DNA of 64,000 bases from JBDSKH01 sp035556655 (GCA_035556655.1 DATMFW010000094.1:34799-98798); one strand, 5' to 3'; shown: positions 8,977 through 18,776, counted from the stretch's first letter. The notes: a model not told the origin generated them from the sequence alone. Translations and numbers: made by a program.

Positions 8977-9002
8977 CCGTGAACTCTACCGGGAGCGCCC
9001 GA

Positions 9003-11042
9003 TCACCAGCCCAGGGCCTCGGCGAGCGGCGCCGACAGTTCGCGCGCGTAGCTGGCGGTCAGATGGTGCGGATCGCGGTACAGCAGATGCGACCCGATGA
9101 TGACCCCGCACTGTTCCCGGTCACACAGCAGCGAGTCGAGATCGACGACCTGGGCCCCCGCCCCCCGTGCTGTCGCGGCCTCCCGTTTCGCCCAGTCGGC
9201 ATCGATCGCCTCCGCCCGCGGGCGTGAGCAGGCGAGGGCATCCGTCAGGTGCGACGAGAGGCAGACCGCCGGCGTCCCCTCGAACGACGGTGTGTCGGTG
9301 ATCAGGGTGACCTCCGACGACGCCGGCAGACTCGACAGGGTCTCGGCGAGGCCGGCGTTCCAGCCGGCCTGGTCGATGCCGGTGTTGCCCACGTCGTCGT
9401 AGTGGGCGAAGTTCGACAGCACGATGCGCTGCGGCGGGTCGGCCGCGAGCCGCTGGATCACCGCATCGCGCCAGGCGTCGCACCCGGTGTCCCGCACGCC
9501 GGCCATCACCATCGCGATCCTCACCGAGGGGCACGAGGACTTCGTGTAGACGTCGAGGCGGAAGCCCTCGCTCGTCGCGAGCTCCTCCAGGGCCGGGAAC
9601 CACTGGGCGGCGTGGGAGTCGCCGAAGAGCGCGACGACGCTCTCCGAGTCGGTATCGCCGAACACGCAGTGCTCGGGCGGTACGACGAGATCGGAACCGC
9701 TGAGATGGCACCCGTCGGCGTAGGTGGCCGGCAGATCGTCGGCCGCCTCGGCGATCGAGGGGGTCATGTTCGAGGGGACGAAATCCTGGAAGACCGGCGG
9801 CGCGGCGACATCGTGGTCGGAGGCCGGCTTGCCGGCATCCAGGGGGGCGTTCCGGATGCTGTACGCCAGGCCCTGCGCCGCTCCCGCGATCACGACGCTG
9901 ATCGCGAGCACGATGGCGAAGACGGTCCGCGGGCGTCGCTTCGTCGACCACTCCGCCCGCTGGAAGGGCACCTCGACGACGCGGTACAGCACCCAGGCGA
10001 GCGGGAAGGTGACGAGCAGAGCGACGACGGCCGGCCATCCGGTCAGTTCGGTGCCGCCCATCGCCAGCGCGGGGATCACGATGAGCGGCCAGTGGACGAG
10101 ATAGAGCGAGTACGAGATGCGTCCGGCGAACTGCATCGGCGCCCGGCCGAGCAGCAGTTCGGTGCTTCGCGCTCCGTCGGCACTTCCCGCCGCGATCACC
10201 AGCGCCGTGGCCAGGACCGGCCAGAGCACGACCACACCGGGGAAGGCCATGTCGCCCGTGATGACCAGGACCGAGGCGATGACGGCGGCCAGCGCCACCC
10301 AGCCGACGACGGCGGCGACCGGGCGCGGGACGCGTGCCAGCGCGGGGGCGGCGATCGCGACGAGCGCGCCGGCGCCGAGCTCACCCGCGCGGGTCGGAAG
10401 CGAGAAGAACGCCCACGGCTGCGACACGAACGTGAGCAGGGCCGCGCCCACCATCGAGGCGGCCACCAGTACCGCGACCGCCGCACCGATCCGCGTCTCA
10501 CGGCGCCGCAACACCACCCAGAGCAGCAGCAGCAGAAGCGGCCAGAGGGCGTAGAACTGCTCCTCGACGCCGAGCGACCAGTAATGCTGAAACGGGGACG
10601 GCGCGGTCTCGGCCAGATAGTCGGTGCCGCGCCAGGCGAAGATCATGTTCGGCACATACGCGGCCGTCGCCGTGGCGTCGGTGAGGAACGACGGCTGGAG
10701 CGCCGGGGGGACCAGGGCGGCGACGCCCGCGGTCGTCGCGATCAGGACCACGAACGACGCCGGCAGGATGCGGCGGGCGCGGCGCGCGTAGAAGCGGGCG
10801 AACGAGATGCGGCCCTCGCGCCGCAACTCGGACAGCAGGTGTCCCGAGATCAGGAAGCCCGAGATCACGAAGAAGATGTCGACGCCGATGAAGCCACCCG
10901 GGACGCCCGGGATGTCGGCGTGGTACAGGAGGACCGACAACACCGCGATCGCACGCAGGCCCTGGATGTCTGCGCGGAACCTCGCGCTTCGTGATGCGAC
11001 GACCTCTGGCCGGCTCCGGGCCGTGGCGGAGGTCGCGGTCAC
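9003..11042 (-). CDS. OafA/YrhL-type acyltransferase with C-terminal SGNH domain
   Basis: A 679-aa protein predicted to O-acetylate extracellular polysaccharide. Residues about 25-370 form the polytopic acyltransferase-3 domain (DIQGLRAIAVLSVLLYHAD, then GFIGVDIFFVISGFLIS and YWSLGVEEQFYALWPLL). After a linker and TM helix, the periplasmic SGNH-hydrolase-like domain shows VALFGDSHAAQW (catalytic Ser) and, near the C-terminus, RDPHHLTASYARELS (Asp and His). The GTG start overlaps the stop of the upstream LGFP-repeat gene by 4 bp, so the two are translationally coupled. The acceptor glycan is unknown; the surrounding locus is the obvious candidate. Confidence 0.88.
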   Translation of the reverse strand: MTATSATARSRPEVVASRSARFRADIQGLRAIAVLSVLLYHADIPGVPGGFIGVDIFFVISGFLISGHLLSELRREGRISFARFYARRARRILPASFVVLIATTAGVAALVPPALQPSFLTDATATAAYVPNMIFAWRGTDYLAETAPSPFQHYWSLGVEEQFYALWPLLLLLLWVVLRRRETRIGAAVAVLVAASMVGAALLTFVSQPWAFFSLPTRAGELGAGALVAIAAPALARVPRPVAAVVGWVALAAVIASVLVITGDMAFPGVVVLWPVLATALVIAAGSADGARSTELLLGRAPMQFAGRISYSLYLVHWPLIVIPALAMGGTELTGWPAVVALLVTFPLAWVLYRVVEVPFQRAEWSTKRRPRTVFAIVLAISVVIAGAAQGLAYSIRNAPLDAGKPASDHDVAAPPVFQDFVPSNMTPSIAEAADDLPATYADGCHLSGSDLVVPPEHCVFGDTDSESVVALFGDSHAAQWFPALEELATSEGFRLDVYTKSSCPSVRIAMVMAGVRDTGCDAWRDAVIQRLAADPPQRIVLSNFAHYDDVGNTGIDQAGWNAGLAETLSSLPASSEVTLITDTPSFEGTPAVCLSSHLTDALACSRPRAEAIDADWAKREAATARGAGAQVVDLDSLLCDREQCGVIIGSHLLYRDPHHLTASYARELSAPLAEALGW

Positions 11043-14000
11043 TTCGTGATGGTACCCCCTTGGAACTGCTGGGTGCAGACGCCTCCGGTGCAGCTCTGAG
11101 CGGAGATCGGCCAGCCGTAGGCCCCGGCATTGCTGCCCTGTGCCCAGTAGACGTCGCGCAGCGGTTTCACCACCGCGAACGTGCCGGCGGCCGACTCGTA
11201 GATCGTGCCGGTGGCGAACTGCTGCCCACCGCCGTCGCCGTTGGGGTTGCCCGTCACGGTGACCCGGTCGGCCAGCGGCACGCCGAGCGCGGCGGCGTCG
11301 CCGGCCGCCTCGTACACGGCGCGGTAGTCGGCCAGCAGCACGCGCCCGCCATACGTGGCGGACCGGTACAGGGTGCCGCCGGTGAAGCGCTGCGAGCACT
11401 CGCCCGACGCGCAGTTCTGGGCGGACATGGGCCAGCCGAGCACTCCGGGGTTGCTGCCCCGCGCCCAGTAGTCGTCGCGCAGCTCGCCGTACACCGCGAA
11501 GGTACCGGCCGAACTGGAGTAGATGGTTCCGCTGTCGAAGATCCGGCCCGTTCCGCCGCCGTTGGCGCTGGCGGGCACGGTGACCAGCCCGCCCTGCGGC
11601 ATCCCGAGCGTGCCGACGCCACCCGCCGCGATGTACGCATCGGCGTACGCGCCCGAGAGCGATGCGGTGCCGGCGCTGGAGGAGAACACCACTCCGTGCT
11701 GGAAGGTCTGCGTGCAGTCTCCCGCCTGGCATTCTCGGGCCGCCGTCGGCCAGCCGAGCGCCCCCGGATAGCTGCCGTTGCGGGAGTACTCATCGCGCAG
11801 CGGCTTCAGCACCGCGAAGGCCCCCGCGGCCGATTCGTAGATGGTGCCGTTGCTGAACGTCTGGCCGTGCCCGGCCCCGTTCGGCGAGGCGAGGGAGATG
11901 CGCTTGGAGATCGGAGTGCCGAGACCGAGAGCTCCACCCGAGGCCACGTAGAGCGCGTAGTAGGACCCGGAGATGCTCCGGCCGCCCGCGGCGGAGGAGT
12001 GGAACGCCATGCCGTTGACGAACTTCTGGGAGCACTCCCCCGACTTGCAGGTCTGGTCGGCGGCCGGCCAGCCCAGAGCGCCGGAGACCCCGCCGTTGTC
12101 CAGGAACTCGCTGCGCACCGGTCCGAGCACCGCCCAGGTGCCGAAGCCCGAGGTGTAGATGGTGCCCTTGGCGAATGCCTGTGAGAACCCGCTGGTGCCG
12201 CCCGCGGTCAAGGCGACGGCCTGGCCGGTGATCGCCCCGAGCGCGCTCGACGCGCCGCCGTGCGAGATGTAGTAGCGCATGATGTCGCTGTCGTCCGGCT
12301 TGGCGCCGGTCAGTGTGCCGTGCTGGAACTGCTGGGTGCAGGTCGTGCTGGAGCAGGTCTGCACACCCGTCGGCCAGCCCAGTGCGCCGAGATAGCTTCC
12401 CTTGGCGGTGTAGGCCGAGCGGATCGGCTCGATGACGGCGAACAGTCCGCCGGTCGAACCGTAGATCGTGCCGTTCTGGAAGCTCTGCCCGCGCCCGTTG
12501 CCGTTCTTGGGGTTCGCGATCGAGACGGCATCCTTCAGCGGCAGGCCCATCGCGCCGACCCCGCCGGCGGCCTGGTAGACGTCGTCGTAGGCGGTCAGCA
12601 CCGCGCGCCCGCCGAGCGCCGAGGAGTAGTAGACGGTTCCGTGCAGGAACTCCTGCCGGCAGCCGAGCGAATCGCACACCTGGTCGCCGGCCGGCCAGCC
12701 CAGCGCACCGAGGTAGCTCTTCAGCGCGTTGTACTTGGTGCGCGTCCCGCCGCTCACGGCGAAGGTGCCCGCCGAGGAGGAGAGGATCGTGCCCTTCTCG
12801 AACGTCTGACCGTGACCGTCGCCGTTGGGGGTCCCGGTGATCGTCACCTTGTCGGAGACCGGCATGCCGAGCACGGCGACCCCGCCCGCGTTGGTGAGGG
12901 CCGTCGCGTACTCGGCGGACACCACCCGGCCGGTGCCGCCCTTGGAGAACACGATGCCTCCCGTGAACGGCTGGCTGCACACCCCGGAGGCGCAGGTCTG
13001 CTCACCCGTCGGCCAGCCCACCGGCCCGCTCGTGCTGCCCTTGGCGAAGAACACGTCGCGCAACGGACGCAGCACCGAGAAGGTGCCGGCCGGCGAGGTG
13101 TAGACGCTTCCGCTCTGGAAGGCCTGCCCCGATCCCCCGGTCACGCTGACCACCGGTCCGATCGGATAGCCGAGCGTCGAGCCGTAGTCCTGGGCGACGA
13201 ACTCCTCCCAGACGGCACCGGTGAGCGCGAAGGCGCCCGAGGCCGCCGTCCAGTAGATGCCGCCCTTGGTGTAGCGCTGGTAGCACGACTTCTTGGTGCC
13301 GCAGTTGGCGAGGGGGCTGACGGCGGTGCCCATGACCGCGGCGCCGCCGGCATCCTCGAGTGCGAGCGCGATCGCGGCGTCACCGGCGCCGCCCATCGAG
13401 TTGCCGAACCAGCTGTTGTAGTAGTCCCAGAAGTTGCGGTTGCCGTACGACGAGCACGAATCGCCGGTGGTGCCCAGGTTCGCCAGCGCCTTGGCGTTCG
13501 GGGTGTACGGCGTGTAGTAGTACAGCGCCGCCGTCGCCCGGTTCTGGATGCGGACCGCCTTGGTCCCGCACGATGCGTTCGGGTGGTACCGCACGTTCGA
13601 CACCTGGCCGATGGGGTACCAGTTGAACGAGGACCCGGGCATCCCGTACCGCTTGAACTGCCGGGCGGCCTGATAGACCTGGTTGAAGAAGCCGTAGTAC
13701 GTGGTGTCGCACGCGGCGGTGTCAGGACAGCCGTACCCCATGGCGATGCGCACGGCACCCGACGTGGGCGCCGACTTGGTGAGCAGCCCCTGTTCTTTCT
13801 GCAGGGTGACCAGGATCACGCGGGCGCTGACGCCGCACGCTTTCTGCACCTTGTAGATGATCGCGGCGACGGTCTCGGTCGAGGATCCGGAGAACGCGTT
13901 GCACATCGCGTCGGCCGGCTTCGACTTGGAGGAGGAGCGCGCGTCAGCCAGGCAGTAGGAGTTCTGACAGGCCCCGACCTTGGAGCGCAGGAAGCTCTGG

Positions 14001-14245
14001 ATCTGGCTCTGGGTCATGGCGCCGCCGTCGAAGAACAGCGAGTCGCTGATGATGTAGCCGGCGTTGAAGTCGGATCCCTTGAGCTGCAGAGCGCGCGCAG
14101 GGCGCTGCTCGGATGCGCTCTGCGGGGCGGCGGAGGCCGTTCCGGCCGGCACCACGGACCCCGCGAGGAACGCCACGACGAGTGCCGCGACGGCCCACAG
14201 GGTGCGCCGTCGGACCGTCCCGTGTGACAGCCGGCGAGAAGACAC
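11039..14245 (-). CDS. Secreted LGFP-repeat cell-wall protein with N-terminal lysozyme-like domain
   Basis: A 1068-aa exported protein. A signal peptide with a basic start and hydrophobic core (TLWAVAALVVAFLAGSVVPA, then GTASAAPQ) leads into a conserved region of about 240 residues (FNAGYIISDSLFFDGGAM, VILVTLQKEQGLLTKSAP, FWDYYNSWFG) that resembles a lytic-transglycosylase-like fold by its KEQGLL segment. About 15 LGFP-type repeats follow, e.g. ALGWPTGVQTCSSTTCTQQF. Repeats alternate between a form with a Cys pair and a Cys-free form with NGDGHGQTFEKGTI. LGFP modules are thought to anchor proteins in the envelope. GTG start at 14245, after GGGGGT. It overlaps the acyltransferase start by 4 bp. 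Confidence 0.82.
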   Translation of the reverse strand: MSSRRLSHGTVRRRTLWAVAALVVAFLAGSVVPAGTASAAPQSASEQRPARALQLKGSDFNAGYIISDSLFFDGGAMTQSQIQSFLRSKVGACQNSYCLADARSSSKSKPADAMCNAFSGSSTETVAAIIYKVQKACGVSARVILVTLQKEQGLLTKSAPTSGAVRIAMGYGCPDTAACDTTYYGFFNQVYQAARQFKRYGMPGSSFNWYPIGQVSNVRYHPNASCGTKAVRIQNRATAALYYYTPYTPNAKALANLGTTGDSCSSYGNRNFWDYYNSWFGNSMGGAGDAAIALALEDAGGAAVMGTAVSPLANCGTKKSCYQRYTKGGIYWTAASGAFALTGAVWEEFVAQDYGSTLGYPIGPVVSVTGGSGQAFQSGSVYTSPAGTFSVLRPLRDVFFAKGSTSGPVGWPTGEQTCASGVCSQPFTGGIVFSKGGTGRVVSAEYATALTNAGGVAVLGMPVSDKVTITGTPNGDGHGQTFEKGTILSSSAGTFAVSGGTRTKYNALKSYLGALGWPAGDQVCDSLGCRQEFLHGTVYYSSALGGRAVLTAYDDVYQAAGGVGAMGLPLKDAVSIANPKNGNGRGQSFQNGTIYGSTGGLFAVIEPIRSAYTAKGSYLGALGWPTGVQTCSSTTCTQQFQHGTLTGAKPDDSDIMRYYISHGGASSALGAITGQAVALTAGGTSGFSQAFAKGTIYTSGFGTWAVLGPVRSEFLDNGGVSGALGWPAADQTCKSGECSQKFVNGMAFHSSAAGGRSISGSYYALYVASGGALGLGTPISKRISLASPNGAGHGQTFSNGTIYESAAGAFAVLKPLRDEYSRNGSYPGALGWPTAARECQAGDCTQTFQHGVVFSSSAGTASLSGAYADAYIAAGGVGTLGMPQGGLVTVPASANGGGTGRIFDSGTIYSSSAGTFAVYGELRDDYWARGSNPGVLGWPMSAQNCASGECSQRFTGGTLYRSATYGGRVLLADYRAVYEAAGDAAALGVPLADRVTVTGNPNGDGGGQQFATGTIYESAAGTFAVVKPLRDVYWAQGSNAGAYGWPISAQSCTGGVCTQQFQGGTITK

Positions 14246-14416
14246 GCGTACCCCCAACAGATTCAACTCGCGGTCTAGAGTACGCGACGAGCCTCGTCCA
14301 GCCCAGGGATTGCGGGCTCGTGGCGAGCCGTCCGAGGCGGCGCGGTAGGATCGATGCCTGCCCCGACGGGGGCGATTCCCACACTCTTCCCCTCCTTCCG
14401 GATAGGACGTCGAATC
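14246..14416. promoter_or_regulatory. Divergent promoter region, LGFP gene / DegT aminotransferase
   Basis: These 171 bp hold a reverse-strand TACTCT about 30 bp upstream of the LGFP GTG. On the forward strand TAGGAT (14346-14351) would give a leader of about 60 nt, containing GCCCCGACGGGGGC (a 5-bp hairpin), before the ATG at 14417. No small gene is evident. Confidence 0.4.
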
Positions 14417-15493
14417 ATGATCCCTGCGGCCAAACCCCTCGTCGGGCCCGAAGAACGGGCGGCCGTCGACCGCGTCATGCAGTCGGGCGGGCTCGCCCAG
14501 GGCCCCGAGGTCGCCGCGTTCGAAGAGGAGTTCTCGGCGGTCGTCGACGGCCGTCGCTGCGTCGCCGTGAACTCGGGCACCTCGGCCCTGCACATGGCCT
14601 TCCTCGCGGCCGGGATCGGACCGGGCGATGAGGTCATCGTGCCGTCCTTCAGCTTCGCGGCCACCGCGAACGCCGTGCAACTCGCCGGGGCGACCGCCGT
14701 GTTCGCCGACGTCGAGCCCGACCACTTCGCCCTCGACCCGGCCGCCGCGGCCGCCGCGATCACGCCGTGGACGAAGGCGATCATGCCCGTGCACCTGTAC
14801 GGCCACCCCGCCGACATGCCCGCCTTCACCGAGCTGGCCGCCAAGCACGATCTCGTGCTGTTCGAGGATGCCGCTCAGGCGCACGCCGCACAGATCGCCG
14901 GCCGGCCGGTCGGCGCCTGGAGCGAGGCGGCGTCGTTCTCGTTCTACCCCACCAAGAACATGACCTCGGGCGAGGGCGGCATGATCACCACGCCCTCCGC
15001 CGAACTCGAGCGCCAGGCCCGCCTGCTGCGCAACCAGGGCATGGAGAAGCGCTACGCCAACGAGATCTTCGGCTTCAACACCCGCATGACCGATATCCAC
15101 GCCGCCATCGGCCGCGTGCAGCTGACCAAGCTCGCCGGCTGGACGGCCGAGCGGCAGGCGAACGCCCGGTTCTTCGACGAGAACCTGCGCGGCGTCGTCG
15201 TTCCCAAGGTCGCCGAGGGAGCCGTGCCGGTCTACCACCAGTACACGATCAAGGTCACCGACCACGATCGCGACCGGTTCGCCGAGGAGCTCGGCAAGCT
15301 CGGCGTCGGCAGCGGCGTCTACTACCCGACCCCGATCCACCGGCTGCCCTCGTTCGGCCTCACGCTCGATCTGCCGGTCACCGAGGAGGTCGCCGCACAG
15401 GTGCTGTCGCTTCCGGTCTACCCCTCGCTCACCGAGGACGAGCTGACCACCATCGTCGAGGCCGTCAACAAGGTCGCGGCGGCGGGCAGCTGA
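14417..15493 (+). CDS. DegT/DnrJ/EryC1 sugar aminotransferase (WbpE/WlbC-like)
   Basis: This 358-aa PLP enzyme transfers an amino group to a keto-sugar nucleotide. The internal-aldimine lysine is K180 in SFYPTKNMTSGEGGMITT. Other family motifs are VAVNSGTSALHMAF, VIVPSFSFAATANAV, LVLFEDAAQAH and VYYPTPIHRLPSF. The stop overlaps the next start (TGATG). Being paired with a Gfo/Idh/MocA dehydrogenase suggests the WbpB-WbpE route to a 3-amino-2,3-dideoxy UDP-sugar. This is inferred from synteny and family, not proven by sequence. Confidence 0.88.
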   Translation: MIPAAKPLVGPEERAAVDRVMQSGGLAQGPEVAAFEEEFSAVVDGRRCVAVNSGTSALHMAFLAAGIGPGDEVIVPSFSFAATANAVQLAGATAVFADVEPDHFALDPAAAAAAITPWTKAIMPVHLYGHPADMPAFTELAAKHDLVLFEDAAQAHAAQIAGRPVGAWSEAASFSFYPTKNMTSGEGGMITTPSAELERQARLLRNQGMEKRYANEIFGFNTRMTDIHAAIGRVQLTKLAGWTAERQANARFFDENLRGVVVPKVAEGAVPVYHQYTIKVTDHDRDRFAEELGKLGVGSGVYYPTPIHRLPSFGLTLDLPVTEEVAAQVLSLPVYPSLTEDELTTIVEAVNKVAAAGS

Positions 15494-16470
15494 TGACGCT
15501 GCGCGCGGGGGTCCTCGGGCTCGGCATGATGGGCAAGAACCACTGCCGGGTGCTCGCATCCGTCAGCGGTGTCGAGTTCGTGGGCGTCTACGACCCCGCC
15601 GACAACGTCCCCGACCGGGTCGAGGGCAAGCCGGTGTCGAAAGACCTGGAGGCCTTCCTCGACGGCGTCGACTACTGCGTCGTGGCGACCCCGACCATCT
15701 ACCATCTCGAGATGGGCCGCGTCCTGGCCGGCCGCGGCATCCACGCGCTCATCGAGAAGCCGGTGGCGCACGACGCGGAGTCCTCCCAGGAACTCGTCGA
15801 CCTGTTCGAGACGGCGGGGCTGGTCGGCGGTGTCGGGCACATCGAGCGCTTCAACCCGGCGCTGCAGTCGATGCGCACGCGGCTGGAGGACGGGCTGCTC
15901 GGCGACATCTACCAGATCGCGACCCGGCGTCAGGGGCCGTTCCCCGGCCGCATCGCCGACGTCGGCGTCATCAAAGACCTGGCGACCCACGACATCGACC
16001 TCACTGCCTGGGTCAGCCAGCAGAGCTACGTCACCGTGAACGCGCGCACCGCGTTCCAGAGCGGACGTAAGCACGAGGACATGGTCGTGGCGGTCGGCAC
16101 CCTGAGCAAGGGCACCATCGTCACCCACACCGTCAACTGGCTGACGCCGTTCAAAGAGCGCACCACGATCGTCACCGGCGAGAAGGGGGCACTCGTGGCC
16201 GACACCCTGACCGCCGATCTGACCTACTTCGAAAACGGCGTGTTCCACACCGAGTGGGCCGGCATGTCCGCGTTCCGCGGCGTGAGCGAGGGCGACGTGA
16301 CGCGCTTCGCCATCCAGAAGAAGGAGCCGCTGCTCGCCGAGCACGAGGCGTTCCGCGACGCCGTGCTGAGCGGCGACACCAGCGGCATCGTGACGCTGGC
16401 GCAGGGTGCCGAGAACGTCCTCATCGCCGAGAAGCTCGTCGCCGACGGGCTTCAGTACCGGCTCGGGTGA
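15493..16470 (+). CDS. Gfo/Idh/MocA-family sugar-nucleotide oxidoreductase (WbpB/WlbA-like)
   Basis: A 325-aa NAD(P)-dependent dehydrogenase. The N-terminal Rossmann domain reads LRAGVLGLGMMGKNHCRVLA, and the EKP motif follows in HALIEKPVAHDAESSQ. The C-terminal domain includes GHIERFNPALQS and IKDLATHDIDL. Enzymes of this group oxidise C3 of UDP-HexNAc(A) before transamination. Its start lies in the stop codon of the aminotransferase, and the glycosyltransferase follows after 7 bp, so it belongs to one operon (14417-18776). Confidence 0.85.
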   Translation: MTLRAGVLGLGMMGKNHCRVLASVSGVEFVGVYDPADNVPDRVEGKPVSKDLEAFLDGVDYCVVATPTIYHLEMGRVLAGRGIHALIEKPVAHDAESSQELVDLFETAGLVGGVGHIERFNPALQSMRTRLEDGLLGDIYQIATRRQGPFPGRIADVGVIKDLATHDIDLTAWVSQQSYVTVNARTAFQSGRKHEDMVVAVGTLSKGTIVTHTVNWLTPFKERTTIVTGEKGALVADTLTADLTYFENGVFHTEWAGMSAFRGVSEGDVTRFAIQKKEPLLAEHEAFRDAVLSGDTSGIVTLAQGAENVLIAEKLVADGLQYRLG

Positions 16471-16477
16471 CGCGGGG

Positions 16478-17626
16478 ATGAGCACACCGCGCCGGGCGCT
16501 GGTCGCGTCCGACTCCCACATCGCCAAGGACACGCGGATCCTCTACCAGATCACCTGGCTTCGCGAGGCGGGCTGGACCGTCGACACCCTCGGTCGCGGG
16601 CCGGCCTCCGCCGAGGCCGACGGCGCGCACTACGAGATGCCGCTGCGGCCGTTCTGGCAGCGCCTGCTGGCCAACACCCTGCTGCCCCGGCGCCTGCGTT
16701 ACCAGGCGATCGTGCGCGGCGCGATCCCCCGTGAACTGTCCGAGGCGACGGCGCGCTACGACCTCACGATCATGAACGAGGTCGAACTGCTGCCGTGGTT
16801 CGCCGAGGTCGAGTCGCGGCTGCTCGCCCCCGGCGGAACCCGCCACCTCGACCTGCACGAGTACTCGCTCAGCCAGCGCCGCGGTCTCGTGCATGAGCTG
16901 TTCTTCCGGCGGTACCGCGATTGGCTCGCCGGATTCATCGGATCGCCGATCTTCACCACGCGGTCGACGGTGTCCGACGGCATCGCGGATCTGTACGTCG
17001 AGACCATCGGAATCCCCCGCCCGGCGATCGTACGCAGCTGCCCCGAGTTCGTCGAGCAGCAGCCCTCCGACGTCGATGCCGGCGACATCCGACTCCTCCA
17101 CCACGGCGGCGCGCAGGCGATCCGGTCGCCCGAGCTGATGATCGACGCGATGGAGCATCTCGACGAGCGGTTCAGCCTGCACCTCATGCTCATCGGCTCG
17201 CCCCGGCTGGTGGCGGACCTCCGGCGCCGCGCCGAACCGTACGGCGATCGGGTGCAGTTCCACCCGCCGGTCGGGGTGCGCGACGTGGCCCGTGCGGTCA
17301 ACCCGTACGACCTCGAGGTCATCTTCTATCCCCCGTTCACCCAGAACCTGCGCTACGCCCTGCCCAACAAGGTGTTCGAGGCGGTCCAGGGCCGGCTCGG
17401 ACTCGTCGTGGGCGAGAGCCCCGACATGGCCGGCATCACGCGGCGCTACGACATGGGCGTCGTCGTCGAGGGCTGGACCGGGGCCGACCTCGCGCGCGCC
17501 CTCAACGCCGTCACGGCCGACGACGTCCGGCGCTTCAAGGCCGCGGCCGACACGGCGGCCGACGACCTGAACGTCGACGCCGAGGCGCGCATGTTCTTCG
17601 CGGCGATCGGCGCGGCCGGTGCCTGA
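16478..17626 (+). CDS. Glycosyltransferase (GT4-like), tandem copy 1
   Basis: A 382-aa GT-B-type glycosyltransferase without signal or TM segment. The N-terminus (ALVASDSHIAKDTRILYQIT) carries the D-(S/T)-R-(V/I) motif also seen in the next gene and at 25062-26201. The nucleotide-sugar half contains IRLLHHGGAQAIRSPELM and ALPNKVFEAVQGRLGLVVG. The ATG at 16478 has GCGGGG upstream. It is closely related to its downstream neighbour, pointing to tandem duplication. Donor and acceptor are unknown, but its operon with UDP-amino-sugar genes hints at transfer of that sugar. Confidence 0.82.
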   Translation: MSTPRRALVASDSHIAKDTRILYQITWLREAGWTVDTLGRGPASAEADGAHYEMPLRPFWQRLLANTLLPRRLRYQAIVRGAIPRELSEATARYDLTIMNEVELLPWFAEVESRLLAPGGTRHLDLHEYSLSQRRGLVHELFFRRYRDWLAGFIGSPIFTTRSTVSDGIADLYVETIGIPRPAIVRSCPEFVEQQPSDVDAGDIRLLHHGGAQAIRSPELMIDAMEHLDERFSLHLMLIGSPRLVADLRRRAEPYGDRVQFHPPVGVRDVARAVNPYDLEVIFYPPFTQNLRYALPNKVFEAVQGRLGLVVGESPDMAGITRRYDMGVVVEGWTGADLARALNAVTADDVRRFKAAADTAADDLNVDAEARMFFAAIGAAGA

Positions 17627-18776
17627 GGCTCTCGTCATCTCGCAGTCGCAGGTGCGGGGCGACTCGCGCGTGCGACGGCAGATCGACTGGCTGGCCGCCG
17701 ACGGCTGGACCGTCGACACGCTGGGTCTCGGCCCGCACCCGAGCGACGTCGTGCGCACCCACTACGAGATGGTGGACGAGCCCGCCTGGACCAAACCCCG
17801 GCCGATCAAGGCCCTGATCCACCTCTACCCCAGCTTCCGCTCCCGGTTCCGCCTGCTCAGCCTGTCCCGCATCCCGCGCGAGGCCGTCGCGGCGATCCGA
17901 TCCGGCCGGTACCGCCTCGTCGTGTTCGAGGACGTCCACCTGATCGCCTGGATCGACGACGAGACCACCTTCGGGCCGCACCGGGCGGACATGCACGTGC
18001 ATCTCGACATCCACGAGTACCACCCGCCGGTGCTGGCGCCGACCGTCGTCGGCCGGGGGCTCGTGAACCCCTACTACCGCTGGTCTCGCGCGCACATCGG
18101 CTCGCCGCACTTCGCCACGCGCACCGTCGTCGCGGACGCCTACGCCGACGTGTACGAACGCGAGTTCGGCTTCACCCGGCCCCTCGTCGTGCGCAACGCG
18201 CCGCCCGCCGTCTCTCAGAAGCCCGGCGCGGTCGACCCGGACCGCATCCGGCTGCTGTACCACGGCGGCGCCGTGTGGGAGCGCGGCCTACAGCAGATCA
18301 TCGACGCGCTCGAGCATCTCGACGACCGGTTCACGATGACGTTCATGCTGACCGGCTCGCAGAAGACCGCCCAGCAGGTGCGCGAGGCATCGACCGGCAA
18401 CCCGCGCGTCGAGTTCGTCCCCGCCGTCACCGTCCACGAGGTGGCCGGCGCCATCAACGGGTACGACCTGGAAATCATGTTCTACCCGCCGGCGACCGAG
18501 AACCTCCGACTCGCCCTGCCGAACAAGCTGTTCGAGGCCGTCCAGGGCAGACTCGGCCTGGTGGTGGGCGAGAGCCTCAGCATGGCGCAGGTCGTCGGCG
18601 AGCACGGCAACGGGGTCGTCATCGAGGGCTGGACGGGCGCCGATCTCGCGCGCGGTCTCAACGCGCTCACCGCCGATGACATCCGCCGGTTCAAGAAGGC
18701 GTCCGACCGGGCCGCCGCCGTGCTGAACGCCGAGCACGAGCGCGAGACCTTCCGCGCGGCGATCGCCGGCGCCTGA
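17619..18776 (+). CDS. Glycosyltransferase (GT4-like), tandem copy 2
   Basis: A 385-aa paralogue of the preceding gene, starting at a GTG 8 bp before that gene's end. Shared blocks include LVISQSQVRGDSRVRRQIDW, GWTVDTLGLGP, RLLYHGGAVWERGLQQIIDA and ALPNKLFEAVQGRLGLVVG. Divergence is highest in the acceptor-side N-terminal half, consistent with successive linkages in one repeat unit. Acceptor specificity is not deducible. Confidence 0.82.
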   Translation: MPEALVISQSQVRGDSRVRRQIDWLAADGWTVDTLGLGPHPSDVVRTHYEMVDEPAWTKPRPIKALIHLYPSFRSRFRLLSLSRIPREAVAAIRSGRYRLVVFEDVHLIAWIDDETTFGPHRADMHVHLDIHEYHPPVLAPTVVGRGLVNPYYRWSRAHIGSPHFATRTVVADAYADVYEREFGFTRPLVVRNAPPAVSQKPGAVDPDRIRLLYHGGAVWERGLQQIIDALEHLDDRFTMTFMLTGSQKTAQQVREASTGNPRVEFVPAVTVHEVAGAINGYDLEIMFYPPATENLRLALPNKLFEAVQGRLGLVVGESLSMAQVVGEHGNGVVIEGWTGADLARGLNALTADDIRRFKKASDRAAAVLNAEHERETFRAAIAGA

